Source: Acanthaster planci
Taxonomy: Eukaryota > Echinodermata > Asteroidea > Valvatida > Acanthasteridae
Assembly: GCF_001949145.1 (NCBI RefSeq)
Contig: NW_019091434.1
Location: forward strand, 844,089-864,447
DNA: 20,359 nucleotides
Direction: 5' to 3'
Within the stretch, counting starts at the first letter, position 1; each line of letters begins with the position of its first letter. The position numbers and the translations under genes were made by a program. Positions 17,491 to 20,359 of the stretch are shown here, piece after piece. The notes beneath the pieces were generated by a model. That model was not told where the DNA came from, did not search any database, and saw nothing but the letters and a program-made list of their open reading frames with translations.

Positions 17491-19300
17491 AGCTAATATG
17501 CAATGCCCTTGGCTGGTTCCCTGTCCAGTCACACACTGCTTGCTACAAATAGTTGGTAGCGCAGCTCGCACTCTGTGGCGTGACACAAAAGTGGCAAAAC
17601 AGCCGTCAGCGGGGCAATATTTATCTGGAGTGGGAAAATGGCAACAAAAATGCATAATTTTCTTCAAACGAGGAAAAGGCAAGTTTTCTGCAATCAGCAT
17701 CCTCGGGATAGTTCACCCCCTAAGTAGTGAACATACATGTACCGGTGCAATTTCAGCTCATAAAATCAACCAGATGTTTAGGTATGCCCCTGGATTTCCT
17801 AGACAAGGCTTTTCAAAAGTAATCCCTATGAATCAGGACAGGGCCCAGAATATGACAGAGGAGTATACGTCAGGCCCTGTTTACGGGTCTACCTTCCAGG
17901 TGGCCTTCCTGTACATTTGTACATCCATGATCATATAGGCCTGCATCATACATGACAAAAATGTCGAGTTTACACACTTGCTACTGTCACTGTATACTGT
18001 ACTGAATTCCAAAGCCTTTGCAATTACATCAATCACGTACTGTATGTACATGTAGGACTATTGACCTGATTGCCAGTTCTGTTTTGTTTTTTTTTTGAAG
18101 TGCGAAATGAACGCTTTGAAAATGTACCCACAGTGAAGACAGTAACTATTAACGTTACGCCTGCTTTTCTGAAAATAAGTATGATGTATGTATATTTAGA
18201 GTAATACTAGAATTCATCAATCTTGAAGAACTTCTTATGTGGGATGTGGGATTTTCAGAGATTTGTTCAAGTGTGCCACAAAGAGGGAACAGTCAGCTGA
18301 ATTCGTGCCAATTTCTGGATGCTGTCCAGTTTGAATTTCAAGTTTTTAAATCTCATGACACCAAAATTGTTCACAGAGGGGATCAGTAGCATGTATTTTA
18401 AAGGTTATAATATCATTATTTACTGTAACTGAATGAATTCAAAGTTTTTTAGCAAAGAGGTTTGGCCGTGATGCGTGTGGAAAGTCAGGGAAACGTTGAA
18501 GAGTGGCACGTTACAGACTCAACTTCATTAGGGCCAGGTTAGTGGACTATACCTCGGTATACGTGGCCCTACACCTAAACTAGAAACAAGTGCAGGAAGG
18601 CTTAACATTGGGATAAAGCTCCCCAGCTGTGAACGGTATCAGCCACATACAGGTATTTCTCAGTTGCCTTTTGATTAAGTCACCCAGCAGTTTATCATGT
18701 TCAATTTGCTCAATGGCGAATTCCTGACCATCACGCCTGTTGGTAAATTATTTGTCATCTGGATACCATAACTTTGTTACAACTTTGATTTGCTCAAGAT
18801 CTTCACTGGCAGTGAACATGTACAACTCCAGACACCAGCAGTTGTGGTGATCTCTGAGAACGTTAATTACGGCACACCACTTTAGATATGTTCAGCTAGC
18901 ATCTATCATGTGTTGCATTGAATCTATTTTTAACATAAGAGTAGCTCCCCTTAGGCTTTCGTGCCTGTAAAAGTATGTAGTATACCCAGCACAGTCATTG
19001 CAAAAGTTTAGGACCACTCATACAAAAATGCATCAAGCTGAAGAAAAACCAAACTTAAACCAATCAATCATGCCAACTTATGTTTATTTTCAGTGTGTAA
19101 TCTTCGAATCTTGGTTAAACAGCTATTTGACTACATTTCCATGGTTTGAAATTTTAACAGTTAACAGTCTAATGTTTTGTGTGCCCTCCTTTCTCCTGAT
19201 TACCATTTTGCAGTTGATTGTGTGTGTTCATTTGATTCTAAAAGAACTAGGAAGTAGATAGAATCTGCCCCCTCAAGATTTTTTCCCGATATTGCCATTG
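17491..19300. other. Noncoding repeat-poor DNA
   Basis: Short frames only; the longest (17456-17938) has no recognised domain and overlaps a repeat. It contains a long hairpin at 18530-18570 and a phrase CATTGCAAAAGTTTAGGACC at about 18997 that resembles a Tc1/mariner terminus, without a partner found. Confidence 0.45.
18530..18570. repeat. Bipartite inverted repeat (hairpin)
   Basis: Outer arms AGGGCCA (18530-18536) and TGGCCCT (18564-18570), inner arms TATACC (18548-18553) and GGTATA (18556-18561) with a 2-base loop. An asymmetric bulge of 11 versus 2 bases lies between the two stems. Confidence 0.6.
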
Positions 19301-19446
19301 TAGTCGAGCCTTCAGGAGTTTTTCAGTAACTCTTTTTGTGGTCTTTTTGACACCAATTCTGTGAATGTCACACATACATGTACATGTTTCTTTCTCGCTA
19401 CTAGCACCCCTTTTTCCTGAAAGAAAAAGCAAAAAAAAAAAAAAAA

Positions 19447-19720
19447 GCAAGTGGTCCGAGCCAATTTGGCTCATCAGGCCGGTGTTATTTGCAGTTTCCT
19501 TGGCATAAAATGATTGAGAATATTTCTTTTCCCCCCTGGATGGGATGCCAGTCCATCGCAGGTTGCTTTCCAGCTAATGCTGGTACCCATTTATACTCCT
19601 GGGTGGAGAAAGGCAAGCAGGGGTGAAGTGGCTTGCCAAGGGCCACAACATAGTGCCAAAAGCTGGATTCGAACCTCAAACCTTATAATTGGAAACATAG
19701 AACCTAATCACTTGGACACA
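19447..19720 (-). mobile_element. tRNA-derived SINE, minus strand
   Basis: Read on the minus strand, an A-box-like TGTCCAAGTGATTAGG (about 19703-19718) is followed 30 bases later by a perfect B box GGTTCGAATCC (19665-19675), the two internal promoter parts of RNA polymerase III. The body then reads GGTACCAGCATTAGC, GCGATGGACTGGCATCCCATC, a phrase widespread in marine invertebrate genomes. On that strand the unit runs into 16 T residues (19431-19446), which would act as a polymerase III terminator. Confidence 0.75.
19458..19472. repeat. Short perfect inverted repeat in SINE tail
   Basis: GAGCCAATTTGGCTC has 7-base arms around one T. It lies between the conserved SINE body and the homopolymer run. 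Confidence 0.5.
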
Positions 19721-20160
19721 TGAAAGAGGTCTGCCATACTTTTGCATTTTTTTAATGAGCCATGCCTTAAGTTTAATAAAGCAGCTTTTTTCAGTCACTT
19801 TGACAGCAGTTCTGTGAAAATCGCACGCGCTGTTCTCATGCAGCACCCACTTTCCTGAAACAGGTCAACCAAAAAAATGTACCTGCACTTTCAATTGCTG
19901 TGCTGAGTGCACACGGTGGCTGGTACACTTGGAACCTTCAACTTCAAATGACCATATCAACTATAAGTTGTATGTCAGATTGATTTGAAACTCCACATCT
20001 TTCTTTCATTGTCCAAAGACGGTGATTTCTGTAAGAGAGTTGCTCAGAAGAGTGGTAAATCTACGTACCAAAAGAAACCAGACCACTAATGTGATCAAAT
20101 AGTTGTAGAAGATAATAACATCTTCTCTTCCATCAGAAGACCGTGAATGTGTCTGGGAAA
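19721..20160. other. Noncoding, includes second copy of duplicated block
   Basis: Apart from the 19787-19860 copy of the duplication there is nothing recognisable. Confidence 0.4.
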
Positions 20161-20161
20161 T

Positions 20162-20281
20162 TAAGATGAATGGCACCTGCACAAGGAGCCGAAGGACATT
20201 GCTAATGCTTTCAACACCTATTTTACAGAGATTGGAAATAAACTCGCGCAAAATTTTGATGATGGCACTGATAGTGCATGA
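20162..20281 (+). pseudogene. Fragment of a second non-LTR retrotransposon ORF
   Basis: From about 20186 the + strand encodes EPKDIANAFNTYFTEIGNKL, then AQNFDDGTDSA and a TGA at 20279-20281. The sentence IANaFNxyFxxIGxxLA lies just before the reverse transcriptase fingers in many jockey/CR1/I-like elements. Upstream (20040-20160) the trace is broken by stops in all frames but still shows pieces such as a YQKK segment. It is a short, dead fragment and not part of the element at 10177, which has a different sequence at this point. Confidence 0.6.
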
Positions 20282-20359
20282 GTAGTATATATGATGGGGG
20301 TTCTGGACCACTTTTTGTAGGAGCCTCCAAAAGCCAAATAGAGCCTCCCAGCTACCATT

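Larger units (their letters stand above)
19319..19860 (+). repeat. Direct duplication flanking the SINE
   Basis: TTTTTCAGTAAC, TTTTTGACACCAATTCTGTG and CACCCC..TTTCCTGAAA at 19319-19422 recur, diverged, at 19787-19860 as TTTTTTCAGTCAC, CTTTGACAGCAGTTCTGTG and CACCCACTTTCCTGAAA. The SINE lies between the copies. Confidence 0.6.

Noticed and set aside
17456-17938. 160-codon open frame on the + strand
   Set aside because: It starts inside repeat copy B, shows no domain, and has neither splice nor start context. An open frame of this length is plausible by chance.
19660-19720. A genuine tRNA gene on the minus strand
   Set aside because: A and B boxes are present, but no cloverleaf arms or anticodon stem can be drawn, and the unit continues into a known SINE-type body.

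Overview
The window looks like draft nuclear DNA from a marine deuterostome, most probably an echinoderm. It has short exons in long AT-rich introns, abundant ACATGT and AGGCCT words, a tRNA-derived SINE of the kind scattered through marine invertebrate genomes, and CR1-like retrotransposons. The species call is inference from style, and a single N at 17331 fits a draft assembly. No bacterial-type gene is present. Layout: 1-5627 holds the 3' part of a seven-helix membrane protein gene on the + strand that I recognise as TMEM116-like. Six exons (1770-1806, 2098-2187, 2646-2697, 3206-3295, 4777-4856, 5373-5627) join with matching phases from the second extracellular loop to the stop codon; the first four helices lie upstream. 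5628-8030 is 3' UTR and AT-rich intergenic DNA. 8030-8470 is a CpG-rich block that may be a promoter. 9718-9870 looks like a first coding exon of a small type II membrane protein, possibly RXYLT1/TMEM5-like. From about 10177 to 17203 lies a decayed CR1-type non-LTR retrotransposon: degenerate 2A-like peptide, PHD finger, APE endonuclease, reverse transcriptase. It is split immediately after the FADD active-site motif of the polymerase by a 3648-bp cut-and-paste DNA transposon (12765-16412) with inverted termini and a TA duplication. That transposon carries a broken gene with a PIN/XPG-like nuclease core and a cysteine-rich tail; I place it tentatively with Academ-type elements. 17280-20359 is repeat-rich noncoding DNA with a SINE, several local duplications and a fragment of another reverse-transcriptase ORF. 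How the parts relate: the two host genes appear unrelated in function and share only the strand. Everything between 10177 and 17203 is a nested transposon pair, and the order is clear: the retrotransposon came first and the DNA transposon landed in it later. Both are inactive as written. If the 9718 exon is real, the pair sits in its first intron. The most interesting items are the nested insertion, the nuclease-bearing transposon remnant, the degenerate 2A-like peptide ahead of the PHD finger, three nuclear-receptor-type direct repeats in the first 470 bases, and a repeated unit of about 176 bp present on both sides of the retrotransposon.
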